NCBI GenBank assembly: GCA_963580285.1
Contig: OY757015.1
Location: 130,900,217-130,964,216 of the forward strand
Source of the DNA: Lucinisca nassula
Lineage: Eukaryota > Mollusca > Bivalvia > Lucinida > Lucinidae
Direction: 5' to 3'
DNA length: 64,000 nucleotides
The translations under genes were made by a program, and so were the position numbers. This document shows positions 31,739 to 40,045 of this stretch, piece by piece (positions within the stretch are counted from its first letter, which is position 1; each line of letters begins with the position of its first letter). The notes under the pieces were generated by a model. It did not search any database and was not told the origin of the DNA. It saw only the letters and a list, made by a program, of their open reading frames with translations.

Positions 31739-31747
31739 TTCTATTGT

Positions 31748-33013
31748 TTAATAATGAGCTTCTTTGAATCTACCTTCTTCAAAATTAATTTGGGCATCTT
31801 GTATTACAAACAGATAATCATTTATTGGTTCATTTCCTCCTGCTCCTTTTGTAATTTGTATTGTGATGCCTTCTGAAGCATTTTATATTCTTCTTCCTGA
31901 ACCATGAAGTGTATTATCATCAGTTGAACGTAAATCCAACCATAAAGCATAATTAGTCGTTAGATATTTTTCTATTGTTGTATCAGTAAAATATAAATCT
32001 TTAATGACCATACTTGTTTCTTTGTTTCTTTTTGAATTTAGGGCAAAGCCTTTATTTATTTCGTCCCACTGTTGGTACGATTTCATTCCTTAACTATATA
32101 GTTGATTCGGAATCCCTTCTATTGTCATTTCCACTTTTGTATTTTCTGGATTATAATATTCTTCTGTGCTGGTCCTTTCAGGATCTTCGAATAACATGAG
32201 AATACCTTTCATACTTCTTGCCGGGACATTTAAATTAATATTCCAAAGAGTATCAGATTTATTCTTCGTTATTTTTCTATGCCTAAGTATTCTATCGTAT
32301 AAAATAACCATTTTGTCACTGACTTGCTTTCTTATTTCTCTTGCTAAATAAGTATCAGAAACAATATCGAATTCTAAACAAATATTTTTGATTGTATAAA
32401 TTGAAGTTGCGTCAGTTGAATTAATAACTTTCATGTAATCGTTAAGTGTAAGTTCATATTCCAACCTGTCACCGAGACCCGCTTGATAAAATGGCATATG
32501 GGTTTCCAATAATTCAAAATCAAGTGGAATACAAAACCTGTTTCCATATGCTTTTGCGATGGCTTGATCTTCTTTATCTGCTGTTGCATTTTTTGCCCCC
32601 ACTCTAAGTTTCAACATGTTTGCTTTGCCAACGCCTTGGTATGCCATATTTATTCGTTCTGTAGGAGTCTTCCATAAATCAGTATAACAATGATACATGT
32701 CACTATCATCAATGGACATAACTTCATTTCCACTTATCCTAATTGTGGTTTTCGTAATTATTGCTCTTCCAATATTTTGATAAATAGTTGCATTTGCATC
32801 TTTAGATATTAGTTCAATTTCAAATGCTAATCTGATTGTTCCGGGAACAATTATATCATTACTACTTAGATTAGGAAATCTCACTAATAATTGTTGATTT
32901 TGGTCAATAGTTGATGGATTATTGGTTATCACTACACTTTGACGGATACCTCTCACACCGCGTGGTTCTCTTATTTTTCTGTAAGGGTTTAATTTATTTC
33001 CATAGGTCGACAT
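31748..33013 (-). pseudogene. MCP: major capsid protein (hexon-like, F54H12.2-like), two stops
   Basis: 421 codons from ATG 33013 to TAA 31748-31750, with in-frame TAA at 32090-32092 and 31883-31885. Recognised from family knowledge as the Polinton major capsid protein (double jelly-roll, often annotated as 'uncharacterized protein F54H12.2-like'). Visible conserved blocks: LNPYRKIREPRGVRGIRQSV, NQQLLVRFPNLSSNDIIVPG, ISGNEVMSIDDSDMYHCYTD, FELLETHMPFYQAGLGDRLE, NINLNVPARSMKGILMLFED and, after the first stop, YALWLDLRSTDDNTLHGSGR. The frame is otherwise continuous over the whole length. The start codon is divergent from the gene at 33042 with 28 bp between. Confidence 0.92.
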
Positions 33014-33041
33014 TTTTTAAGGAAAAATTTAATAATTAGAA
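33014..33041. promoter_or_regulatory. putative divergent promoter, capsid / coiled-coil gene
   Basis: 28 bp separate two divergent ATGs. It is A/T only except for a few bases, with TTAAAAAATG on the minus strand and AATAATTAGAAATG on the plus strand. Too short for separate conventional promoters, so shared control is inferred. Confidence 0.4.
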
Positions 33042-34383
33042 ATGGCTGAAGAACTTGATTTAGAGAATCCTACATTTGACATAGATGATGATGATTATGA
33101 CGATGATGATTATAAAGACACTTTTTAAGATGACCAAGAGTTTCAAAGAACATCGAATAATCAATATAAAGCACTAGACGATCTGACAGGATCGGATAAA
33201 GAAGAACACCAAAAGGATTTGTTAAAAATGATGTTGAAACGATTTTATGAAAGAAATAATGAGTCTGTAAGAATGGATGTAGATGAAAATGGATGGATTC
33301 TTACAAATGATAAATATGGCAAACCACTGCTTGGTATAAAGGATGAAGATGGAAAAATTAAACCCTTATCATATTATAAAAGTAGCAAACCAGATGGCGT
33401 CTTGCAGTTTTATACACTTGATACAATCCTTAAAAAATATAAAGTTAATTTTATCAGATATAATCTTGGCATAACAGATTATCAACCCCCTGATACAAGA
33501 ATAAAAGAAGGTAGAGCAGAATTAGCGAGTTTGGCCAAAGCAAGAGACCAGATTGCAACGGAAAACATTCCAATGCAAGATTTATCTTCAACCAAAGATG
33601 TGCAAAATGTAGTAGACACTGCAAATAATATTGAGACCACTTTTACATCTCTTTTTGACAATTTAGAGCTGCCAGAAGTCAAAAATGCACGCACACAAAC
33701 AGATATGACAAAAAGAGAAATGGATGGTATTTTAAAAGCAATGACAAGTGTTAAAGAAGAGGTTGCAAATGAATTGGTTAAATTGAATGAAACAAATAAA
33801 GACTTAGCAAAAGAAAAAGATAAATTAGAACAAGCGAAAGCAGACAAAGATGAATGTCAAATAGAGAGGATAAATGAGCGAATAAGAGGTTTGGAGTCTG
33901 AGAGAAGTGCAAGATTAGAAGTAATTAATGTCAATAGAGATAAATTACGTAGTCAGGTAAATTAGAATAAAGGAAACAATCAACAAGATATTAAAGGAAG
34001 ACACTACATTAGGTGAGAGAATTAAAACATTATTTAGAGAAAAAGGAATTACAATTGTTAGTGTTTTAACTGCTTTTGGGATGATTATTGGTGTTATTGT
34101 TGAGACTTTTATTCCTACTACTGGTGGTGGACCTATAACCCCTAAACCGCCATCAAAAGAAAATTGGATAAAAAAACAATTAAGTAATCTTGGTAAACTA
34201 TTAGCCAATCTTGCAGGAAAAGCAGCAGCAGCGCTACCGGGTATTATTGGTTCCATTGTGTTTTGGTTGTTGTCTACTACTGTAAAAGTGATCAATTGGT
34301 TTGGCGAACATCTCTGGGCGTTGCTTGTCCTTGTTGTAGGATTATTGTATGCAGCTGCAAGAGAGTATATTAATAAATCCTGA
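33042..34383 (+). pseudogene. conserved Polinton coiled-coil/membrane protein, one stop and one frameshift
   Basis: The start at 33042 gives an acidic N-terminus (NPTFDIDDDDYDDDDYKDTF), with TAA at 33126-33128. The frame then continues 33219-33965 through NGWILTNDKYGKPLLGIKDE, LGITDYQPPDTRIKEGRAEL and a long coiled coil (LVKLNETNKDLAKEKDKLEQ ... QIERINERIRGLESERSA). A one-base shift near 33965 leads to the C-terminal part: TLGERIKTLFREKGITIVSV, two hydrophobic segments (GMIIGVIVETFIP; AALPGIIGSIVFWLLS) and WALLVLVVGLLYAAA. I recognise the combination as a Polinton-associated protein of unknown function; a virion-structural role is inferred. The last 14 bp overlap the convergent gene ending at 34370. 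Confidence 0.8.
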
Positions 34384-35596
34384 GTGCAATAACACCTATT
34401 ACTATACTTCCTACTATTAAGGCTGTTTTAGTTTCTTCGTGTTGTGTTGATTCTTTATTTTCAACGGGTTCTGGTAGAGATTTCTTTGTTTTTGGTTCTG
34501 ACAGAGATTTCTTTGTTGGTGTACCATTTATGGTATTAGATGGTGCTGTAGGAACACCAGGTTTAACCTTTACATCACTATTGAAACCAAGCGAGCACTC
34601 CGATGCTGCAATTACAATTTTATTATTATATCCAGCGAAAGTACCAATTTGTAATATCATATCACTGGGAGACATGTAGAGACCATGTCCGTATGTATAA
34701 TCAACTTTACTCGTTACTTATTTCAATACATTTTGATATTTTCATATTTGGTCATGCAAATCGATTGGACTGTTAATTGCTTCTTGAACATTTGCTAAGA
34801 ATTGTTTTTGAGCATCAAATCCTGTGCCTATTTTTAGTATTTCTACACGTGTTTGATATTGTGCTCCTAATAGTGCCCATACAAATATTCTAATACTTTC
34901 TTTAATTCGTTCAATACCTGGTTTTGTGAAGCATTCTGATTTGTCTAATATAAACATTGTCCATGCCTCACTTATATCTACTGTATGTTCTATTTTGTCA
35001 TTTGCACTAAAGAATGGCCCATCACTTCGATGTTCGTATCTGTATTTTCCACTTGGTTTAAAGTATTGTGTGTATCCTCCGAGACCATGACTTTTAGAAC
35101 TACTTTCCAATTTCTGGCGCCAATCTGTATTTGGTGAAACATTGAATTCATTACATAAGTTTTGGTAAGTTGCTTTATCGTATGTGTTTTTGTAATAACA
35201 AAATTTCTCATCTTTTGGTAAAGGTGTTTTGAGTTCTTTTAAAATACGAGCAATACAATAATACACATGAAATGTATATACTGTTTTAGTTAGTCCTGAA
35301 GTGTTTTGCAAATGGTCTTGATTACTTACTCCGCATCCTGCAGTGGCACACCAAACAGCAAAATTCAATTGGCACTGCCACCAGTCAAATTATGAATGAA
35401 GCCATGTATTCCACGGTTCATTGTTGTGTAATGTTGGATTTTGATAGTTTTGAAATAAGTCGGGAAACGTTACTGGAAAATGGTCATTTTTGTTAACATA
35501 AATTGTTTGTTTTACAAGTTCAATATTCTTTTTAGAATATTTAGTATGAGGGTTATATGATGCATTGGGATTGTACTTGAATTCTTTTGGTATCAT
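34370..35596 (-). pseudogene. conserved Polinton virion-type protein, three stops
   Basis: One frame of about 408 codons from ATG 35596 (MIPKEFKYNPNASYNP) to TGA/TAA near 34370, broken by TAA at 35390-35392, TGA at 34742-34744 and TAA at 34718-34720; all three parts are in the same frame. Middle part: VWCATAGCGVSNQDHLQNTS, YFKPSGKYRYEHRSDGPFFS, FVWALLGAQYQTRVEILKIG, FDAQKQFLANVQEAINSPID. The C-terminal part has TYGHGLYMSPSD, a Pro/Lys/Glu-rich linker and one terminal membrane segment (TALIVGSIVIGVIALRIY). Known to me only as a protein that accompanies F54H12.2-type elements; function unknown. Its size and membrane anchor suggest a structural protein. Confidence 0.8.
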
Positions 35597-35612
35597 TTTT
35601 TATTAATTAAAA

Positions 35613-36254
35613 ATGTATCATACAATTTCTGATATTAATAAGACAATACACTTGCAACAATATATAGACAACAAATGCGGTATTAAGAGAATTGGATTGA
35701 AGAGTTTTACTTATACTATAGGTTGGCATAATTTGATTGATGAATCTATCCAAAAAGGAACAGATAGACCAATACGTTTAGCTTCAGGATTTTTACAGTT
35801 TCCAACAAATAGCAGATATATTTCATAGTAATACTATTGTATTATCTGTAAATGAAACAAATGGCATAGTGTTTTTGACATCGACCGTTGATTTAAAAAT
35901 AAGCAAAGGATTAAAAGAGATGTTAGGCCTCGGAAATAGACGATTAAACGCAAATCAAACGTCTGAGGGAGAAATGCCTTTAAATTTTGCACCTTATAAA
36001 CAACTTTATATTCATCTTGAGCAAATAAACAGTGCTTGCAATTTCTTTGATGGTGCTCCTTGTAATATCCTAGGTGTTGTTTCTGTTGAAAATAAATCAT
36101 TTGGAGATATTGTTCATACGCGTTTTAGTAATCCGGAATATAAACAATAACACATGGTGATATATCAGAATTAAGTATAAGCGTTTGTGATGAGAATTGC
36201 CTGAAAATAAACAACAATGGTTTACCAATTTGTTGTGTGTTAGAAATTTTATGA
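35613..36254 (+). pseudogene. putative minor capsid/penton-like protein, two frameshifts
   Basis: Starts MYHTISDINKTIHLQQYIDN after TAATTAAAAATG, 16 bp from the divergent start at 35596. Three pieces in successive frames: to about 35810 (IGLKSFTYTIGWHNLIDESI), about 35810-36145 (NGIVFLTSTVDLKISKGL, EGEMPLNFAPYKQLYIHLEQ, CNFFDGAPCNILGVVSVENK), then THGDISELSISVCDENC and NNNGLPICCVLEIL to TGA at 36252-36254. Each shift is a single base. Beta-rich composition and gene position suggest the minor capsid (single jelly-roll) protein expected in Polintons; this identification is an inference. Confidence 0.65.
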
Positions 36255-36260
36255 TTAAAA

Positions 36261-36728
36261 ATGAGTATATTTGGTGTTAAGAATAATAATATTTTAGATT
36301 TTTATTTACGTGTTGATAGCAGAATATCAAATTTAGATAATATATTAAAAAACGTTCATACAAATGAATATATTACAATATATGCTGAATCAAAAGGCTC
36401 TTTATCTAGAGATAAGATGTTTTCATTTGGAAATGGAGGTAGAGAGCGAACGGTCGGTTATGTTATGATGAAAGATGGTTATATTATAAGTATGGGTCTG
36501 TCGTGTGAAAAGTCAAAAGATGAAGTGCGGGTTACTGTGATGGTGGATGGGGAAGTTTTGAGTTGGTGTATAGTTTATTTGGAAGACACACAAAGTGTAC
36601 ATCGCGATTTTGATAAACCATTTTTAGTTAAGGCAGGAAGTGTTATTAATTGTTTGAGTGTACTGAATAATTATACTGCGGTTAATACTGTTGCCTCATT
36701 ATTAATTGAATTTAAAAATTATATATAA
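36261..36728 (+). CDS. Polinton beta-rich protein, paralogue 1 (intact)
   Basis: Intact 155-residue frame starting MSIFGVKNNNILDFYLRVDS, six bases after the previous stop and after GATTAAAAATG. A short N-terminal helical part (ISNLDNILKNV) is followed by a Gly- and Val-rich, likely all-beta domain (MFSFGNGGRERTVGYVMMKD, EVRVTVMVDGEVLSWC, FLVKAGSVINCLSVLNN, VASLLIEFKN). The same domain occurs in the adjacent gene, so this is a tandem duplication. No function known. A helical stalk plus beta head would suit a trimeric fibre- or attachment-type virion protein, which is speculation. Confidence 0.7.
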   Translation: MSIFGVKNNNILDFYLRVDSRISNLDNILKNVHTNEYITIYAESKGSLSRDKMFSFGNGGRERTVGYVMMKDGYIISMGLSCEKSKDEVRVTVMVDGEVLSWCIVYLEDTQSVHRDFDKPFLVKAGSVINCLSVLNNYTAVNTVASLLIEFKNYI

Positions 36729-36731
36729 AAA

Positions 36732-37486
36732 ATGAGTATATTTGGTGTAAAAACAGATAAGAATAATTTGACTTTACGTATTGATGAATTACATAAAAAA
36801 TTAGGAAATTTAAATAATACATCACGTGAACAAGTCCGTGAAATAAAGACCCCCCTAAACCCCACTTTATATAGGGAAAACTGGGGTTTAAGGGGGTAAA
36901 CATTATTTTCCTTATTCCTGCTCCAAGACATAGGTTGTGGGTACTCGTTAGAACCGCCTCAATGAGGCGGTTCTAACGAGCACCCAAAACCTATGTTCTG
37001 AGTATAAATAAGAAAAATATCACAAATTTTCATCAGAAAAATTTCCTTTTTTTGAGGTATGAAAAATGCACTATATCACACGGATTTGTTATCGTAATGA
37101 GATTACAAAACGTTTATACAAATGAATTACTTACAATAACCGCCGAATCAAATGGCCCACTAACTAGTGGTAAAATATTTTCATTTGGAAATGGAGGTAG
37201 AGAGGGAGCGGTTGGTTATGTTATGATGAAGGATGGTTATATTAAAAGTATTAGCCTTTCGAGTGTATCGTCGCTTGGTAAGGTGAAAGTTGGCGTGTTG
37301 GTGAATGGGGAACGTTGGGAAGGGTGCCGCGGCCTCGCTTTAGATAGTGAAACAAAAAGTACACATTTTAATTTTGTCACCCCTTGTTTAGTTAAAGCTG
37401 GAAGTGTTATTAATTTTATTAGTCTAGAGACTAATAAAACTGCGGTAAATACTGTTGTCTCGTTATTAATTGAATTCAAAAAATAA
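36732..37486 (+). pseudogene. Polinton beta-rich protein, paralogue 2, disrupted by an insertion
   Basis: Starts MSIFGVKTDKNNLTLRIDEL, the same first seven residues as paralogue 1, and continues to about 36845. Then unrelated sequence of about 240 bp with two large palindromes intervenes. The homologous frame resumes at about 37090 (LQNVYTNELLTITAES, FSFGNGGREGAVGYVMMKDG, GKVKVGVLVNGERWEG, SVINFISLETNKTAVN) and ends at 37486. The open frame from 37052 is therefore the truncated back half plus insert sequence. Start context is TATAAAAAATG. Confidence 0.75.
36847..37085. mobile_element. small palindromic insert (MITE-like) in paralogue 2
   Basis: Two nested inverted repeats: CCCCCTAAACCCCA with TGGGGTTTAAGGGGG (about 36850-36898), and a near-perfect 35-bp-arm hairpin centred near 36960 whose core is TTAGAACCGCCTCA / TGAGGCGGTTCTAA, flanked by CATAGGTTGTGGGTACTCG and its inverse. 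Parts (TTCTTATTTCTGCTC, GTGGGTTCTCGTT) also occur at about 16700-16770, so it is a dispersed family. Exact ends and a target duplication were not resolved. Confidence 0.65.
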
Positions 37487-37494
37487 ATATAAAA

Positions 37495-38074
37495 ATGAAG
37501 CAACCTACAGCGCCGAATTTATATCCAGATTTGCCTAATGAAGACGGACAAAATCATAGATTACAGAAGATATCAGAGATAGAAAAACAATTAATGAAAG
37601 AGAGGGATGTAAGAAAGGCATTATATAAAAAAGTATAAACGGGGGATTAACATTACTGATAGTGTTGATACTGCGTTAATTTCTTCAAGTGTTATTATGG
37701 CCGGTGTTGGTTTAACTGTTCCGATTATGTTGCCGTTGGAAATTGCAGCTGTTGTGTGCGGATGTTTAGGAGTTTGTGTTAAACTTGTTAGACGTAGATT
37801 ACATGCAAAAACACAAAAACATTATGAGATAAAAACTTTTGCTGATAGTAAGTTGAATAGTATAAAAGATTTGATTTCTAAGGCTTTGACAGATGGGCAG
37901 ATATCTGAAAATGAATATAAGTTGATTTTAGATGAATTAGATAAATATAACAAACTGAAAGATTGCATACATTCAAAACAAACAGGATTAAGTGAAACGG
38001 AAAGAAAAAAACTTATTGAGGAAGGTAAGGCCCAGGCTTTAGCCGAGGTAAAAAAAAAAATAGGAAATGCTTGA
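37495..38074 (+). pseudogene. conserved Polinton protein with hydrophobic centre, one frameshift
   Basis: Start MKQPTAPNLYPDLPNEDGQN after AATATAAAAATG, 8 bp behind the previous gene. The N-terminal part (HRLQKISEIEKQLMKERDVR) runs to about 37635, where one extra base shifts the frame. It continues in YKRGINITDSVDTALI, a hydrophobic pair of segments (AGVGLTVPIMLPLEIAAVVC, CLGVCVKLV) and a charged helical tail (FADSKLNSIKDLISKALTDG, LDELDKYNKLKD). I recognise it as a recurrent Polinton-associated membrane protein; role unknown. It is the last gene before the right end. Confidence 0.75.
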
Positions 38075-38084
38075 TTTTATTTAA

Positions 38085-38550
38085 TAAAGTAGAAGTAAAA
38101 CAAAGATCAGGAATTGATACAATTAACTTACTCCATCCATAAAAGACACCAAAGGGAAAGAAATACAAACATTAAGCGACCAAACCATAATGGAAACCTA
38201 AACAAAGGAAGGCCATATGGACAGTTACTTTCCCACAAAATGGCCATATGGCCATCCAAAATTAAAAGACACAAGTGATACACACAGTACGTAACAAACA
38301 ACAACATAAATAAATCGCCACAGAAGAGCCGCCTTGGAACGGTCAGTGGAAGATTTCCACTGGGGGGCTTAAATCGATTTTACGTGGCCACAATCCTCGC
38401 CCTTACTTCCGTCGCGATTTAGACAAATAATTTGTTCAGTCCGCATGAAGGCCTCCTAACTCATCAGTGCAACATCTCCGTGAACACAGAAATCAAAGAA
38501 CCACAGAGGTGAGACAACGGTGAGGACTCGACAGCAAGAAACCACTGAGT
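38085..38550 (-). repeat. PLE 3' tail copy (e), inside the Polinton
   Basis: AAGTAGAAGTAAAACAAAGA, ACCAAAGGGAAAGAAATAC, TTTCCCACAAAATGGCCAT, CTTGGAACGGTCAGTGG, CTCATCAGTGCAACATCTCC in order. It is a minus-orientation 5'-truncated PLE copy between the last gene and the right terminal repeat. It postdates the Polinton if it inserted there, consistent with the family still being active after Polinton arrival. Confidence 0.8.
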
Positions 38551-38690
38551 TATAATAATTAATGAGCCGCCTCCTGGTTATAAGAAATGAACTTTCTCTC
38601 ACATTTTCACGCCTAATCTTATGCAGATTTTATATCCATTCTAATTCTTATGTCAAATTATTTGTAAGTCCACTCGAAGTTGTGTTTACA
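38551..38690. other. spacer in Polinton right arm
   Basis: About 140 bases with no recognised gene or repeat. Confidence 0.4.
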
Positions 38691-38691
38691 A

Positions 38692-39118
38692 TATGATAGT
38701 ATTACAGCGTAATAGTACTGTGGAGCATAATAGTATTACAGCGTAATAGTGTTACAGCGTAATAGTATTACAGCGTAATAGTACTATGGTAAATCCTTAA
38801 TAGAAAGGCAGCATAATAGTATTACAGCGTAATAGTATTACAGCGTAATAGTACTATGGTAAACCCTTAATAGAAAGGCAGCATAATAGTGTTACAGCGT
38901 AATAGTATTACACCGTAATAGTATTACACCGAAATAGTACTATGGTAAACCCTTAATAGAAAGGCAGCATAATAGTATTACAGCGTAATAGTATTACAGT
39001 GTAATAGTGTTACAGCGTAATAGTACTATGGCAAACCCTTAATAGAAAGGCAGCATAATAGTATTACAGCATAATAGCGTTACAACGTAATAGTATTACA
39101 GCGTAATAGTACTATAAT
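38692..39118 (+). repeat. minisatellite (AGCGTAATAGTATTAC units, nested ~100-bp period)
   Basis: Short units CAGCGTAATAGTATTA / CAGCGTAATAGTGTTA / CAGCGTAATAGTACTA repeat about 20 times. Every four or five units the phrase CTATGGTAAACCCTTAATAG plus AAAGGCAGCATAATAG intervenes (near 38784, 38858, 38940 and 39029), giving a second, longer period. It lies inside the Polinton, 150 bp before its right terminal repeat. Confidence 0.85.
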
Positions 39119-39269
39119 TGTTAATATGTTATCAAGCACATCTGAATTAAGTTGTTTTTTTATCAATGTTAGAGATCCAAACATCGATACGATCGATCGA
39201 TTTTTTTTCTCTCATTCCCTTACCCAAAATTGTTTCCTGTCGGATTTTTATTTTTTCCGAAGTCACTCT
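39119..39269. other. spacer between minisatellite and right TIR
   Basis: Contains the tandem palindromic run ATCGATACGATCGATCGAT near 39183 and T-runs. No gene. Confidence 0.4.
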
Positions 39270-39463
39270 AGAAGGTGTTTTTTTTTTTTGGTGGGGGGGG
39301 GGGAGAAGCTAAAATTAATTTTTTTAGAGGGTGGTCTGAAGAAGCTAAATTTTTTTTTAGGGGTGGTCTGGAGAAGCTAAAAAAAATTTTTAGGGGGGTG
39401 GTCTGGAGAAGCCAAAAAAATGTTTTAGGGGGTGGTCTAGACTCACCCAAACCCTATACTACT
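39270..39463 (-). repeat. Polinton right terminal inverted repeat, with internal ~40-bp tandem units
   Basis: Mirror of the left end: units reading GGGGTGGTCTGGAGAAGCTA followed by A- and T-runs, repeated four to five times, ending GTGGTCTAGACTCACCC and AACCCTATACTACT. Units have diverged in A/T-run length relative to the left arm. A poly-T/poly-G run (39277-39302) marks its inner edge. Confidence 0.85.
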
Positions 39464-39469
39464 AAGGCT
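39464..39469. repeat. Polinton target-site duplication, right
   Basis: AAGGCT, directly after the terminal ACTACT of the element and directly before TATTGAGAATTAG of the split PLE copy. Confidence 0.9.
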
Positions 39470-40045
39470 TATTGAGAATTAGAGAGATCTAATTCAAGGT
39501 AATGTTGGCTGGTGCCTGATGCTCTATCTCTGGTCGAACCCATCGACGTCTAACTGTTGGTTTTCTTCGGCTCCAGCATTTCAGTGGTTTCTTGCTGTTG
39601 AGTCCTAACCGTTGTTTCATCTCTGTGGTTGTTTGATTATTTGTGTTAACGGAGATGTTGCACTGATGAGTTAGGAGGCCTACATGCGGACTGAACAAAT
39701 TATTTGTCTAAATCGCGATAGAAGTAAGGGCAAGGATTGTAGCCACGTAAAATCGATTTAAGCCCCCCAGTGGAATTCGTTTCCACTGACCGTTCCAAGG
39801 CGGTTCTTCTACCGCGGTTTATTTTGTTATGGTTTGTCTTTGGATGTTTGTGATGCTTATAATATTTTATTTTGGATAGCCTATTGGCCAATATGTGGGA
39901 AGGTAACTGTCCTTTTGGCTTTCCGCTATTGGTGTTTCCATTAGGTCTGTTGTTTCATGTTTGAGCTTCTTTCCCTTTGGTGTCTCTGATGGGAGCTGTG
40001 GGTTGATTGTATCGATTCCTGATCATTGCTTTCACTTCTATTTTT
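39470..40045 (+). repeat. PLE copy (d), right piece: 3' tail
   Basis: Continues the PLE copy interrupted at 21455: TATTGAGAATTAGAGAGATC, GTTGGCTGGTGCCTGATGC, TCCAGCATTTCAGTGGTTTC, CAAGGCGGTTCTTCTACCG, CCCTTTGGTGTCTCTGATGG, ending CATTGCTTTCACTTCTATTT. It joins satellite C sequence (TATATAGGGAAACTC) at about 40045. Confidence 0.85.

Larger units (their letters stand above)
21456..39463 (+). mobile_element. Polinton/Maverick element (18,008 bp), degenerate
   Basis: Both ends are visible. Left terminus AGTAGTATAGGGTTTGGG is matched in inverse at the right terminus (CCCAAACCCTATACTACT). A 6-bp duplication AAGGCT flanks both sides (21450-21455, 39464-39469), the hallmark target-site length for Polintons. 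Internal genes are the expected set: rve-type integrase, family B polymerase of protein-primed type, A32-like packaging ATPase, hexon-like capsid protein of the F54H12.2 type and several conserved Polinton-associated virion or unknown proteins. Almost every larger gene has stop codons or single-base frameshifts, so the element cannot currently be mobile. An adenain-type protease was not found. Secondary insertions: a LINE at 22772-24786, a palindromic insert at about 36847-37085, and a PLE tail at 38085-38550. Confidence 0.95.

Noticed and set aside
33482..33847. 121-codon antisense frame
   Set aside because: Shadow of the coiled-coil gene on the plus strand.
24915..35596. Alternative genetic code (TAA/TAG read as sense) in the Polinton
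   Set aside because: Lesions include TAA, TAG and TGA plus many frameshifts, and the residues expected at the stops differ (Lys, Glu, Gln, Trp, Leu). Decay explains this better than recoding.
38692..39118. CRISPR-like array
   Set aside because: Units are adjacent and degenerate without unique spacers, and the context is eukaryotic; it is a minisatellite.
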